A model generated the notes under the pieces. The model made no database searches. It had not been told where the DNA came from and worked only from the letters and a program-made list of their open reading frames with translations. Positions 14,866 to 15,147 of a stretch of DNA of 15,147 bases are shown here, piece after piece; the stretch's first letter is position 1; the number at the start of each line of letters is the position of its first letter. The stretch covers positions 1 through 15,147 of the forward strand of contig UZAE01014333.1 in assembly GCA_900617975.1 (NCBI GenBank). Reading direction: 5' to 3'. Origin of the DNA: Rodentolepis nana. Its lineage: Eukaryota > Platyhelminthes > Cestoda > Cyclophyllidea > Hymenolepididae. The translations under genes were made by a program, and so were the position numbers.

Positions 14866-15147
14866 TTTACAAACTCAAATCCAACAACGCAGGATATTCT
14901 GAAGCATATATAAAATGCAATACCACTACTTATATATTTAAGTATACATGAATATCAAATAATCGAAAATATGCCCAATCAGCTCATTTTTGATTCAAAT
15001 GCCTAAATTTTGAATCGATGCTTGGTTGTTGGAAAATCGATTAGACTATAAAAATAAACTTACTATTTTGGCTAATATTGACTATCTCAAATGGCACATT
15101 ATACTTCAAGTTAGGATTTTGGGAGCATACTTTTAGGTGGAACAGGT
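14866..15147 (+). repeat. Diverged dispersed repeat, copy 2 (copy 1 at 2240-2516), cut by the window end
   Basis: It carries the same ordered anchors as copy 1: CAACGCAGG-ATTCTGAA (14884), TTTAAGTATA-ATGAATAT, TTTTTGATTCAAA, TTGGAAAATCGATTA, ACTTCAAGTTAGG, and AGCATAC-TTTTAGGTGG-AAC. Homology reaches the last base, so the repeat may continue. It begins about 40 bases after the tail of SINE D. Confidence 0.8.

Noticed and set aside
1..15147. CRISPR array, bacterial operon, phage or defence system
   Set aside because: There are no regularly spaced identical repeats, no Shine-Dalgarno-led gene runs and no long frames. All signals are of animal repeat-rich DNA.

Overview
The window is strongly A+T-rich animal DNA with no intact protein gene. 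It has no operons and no dense coding. It carries spliceosomal exon signals (GTAAGT donors, pyrimidine tracts, a CTAAC branch-point match), a single LTR, short interspersed elements (SINEs) with an AAAT tail, a mariner-type end and relics of DNA transposons and LINEs. This fits a large repeat-rich metazoan genome, most likely an arthropod. The LINE and transposase fragments recall spider or other arachnid elements to me, but that is memory of family style and was not searched.

Layout. Bases 1-391 recur inverted at 9856-10246 with 387 of 391 identical. This is by far the youngest repeat here, and it touches the window edge. A solo LTR of 286 bp with ACGT target duplications lies at 1678-1963. 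A block at 2240-2516 recurs as a diverged direct repeat at 14866-15147. SINE copies A (3871-4188, minus, with a perfect 15-bp target duplication) and B (4839-5158, plus) face each other about 650 bp apart. A Mutator-like (MULE) transposase relic (5679-6226, plus) is followed by a LINE reverse-transcriptase relic (6306-6885, minus), then a diverged second LTR-like segment (from 7160). The stretch 7433-9855 has no recognisable gene.

The right part holds a tRNA-like fragment (10540-10625). On the minus strand lie the 3' exons of a CAP-superfamily gene (SCP/CRISP/antigen-5 type): a terminal exon 11589-11493 with a poly(A) signal, and an exon 11801-11670 whose start appears frameshifted. One mariner-type terminal repeat sits at 12471 next to (TA)8. 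Two more SINE copies lie tail to tail (12838-13040 plus, 13046-13376 minus), the second carrying a tRNA-Pro-like head. A fifth copy (14570-14823, plus) ends in (AAAT)n.

Together this is an intergenic or intronic graveyard of several element classes around the end of one CAP gene or pseudogene. I found no evidence of a new multi-gene system. The points most worth checking are the near-identical inverted repeat, the SINE family with its shared truncation point and paired inverted copies, and the damaged CAP exon.
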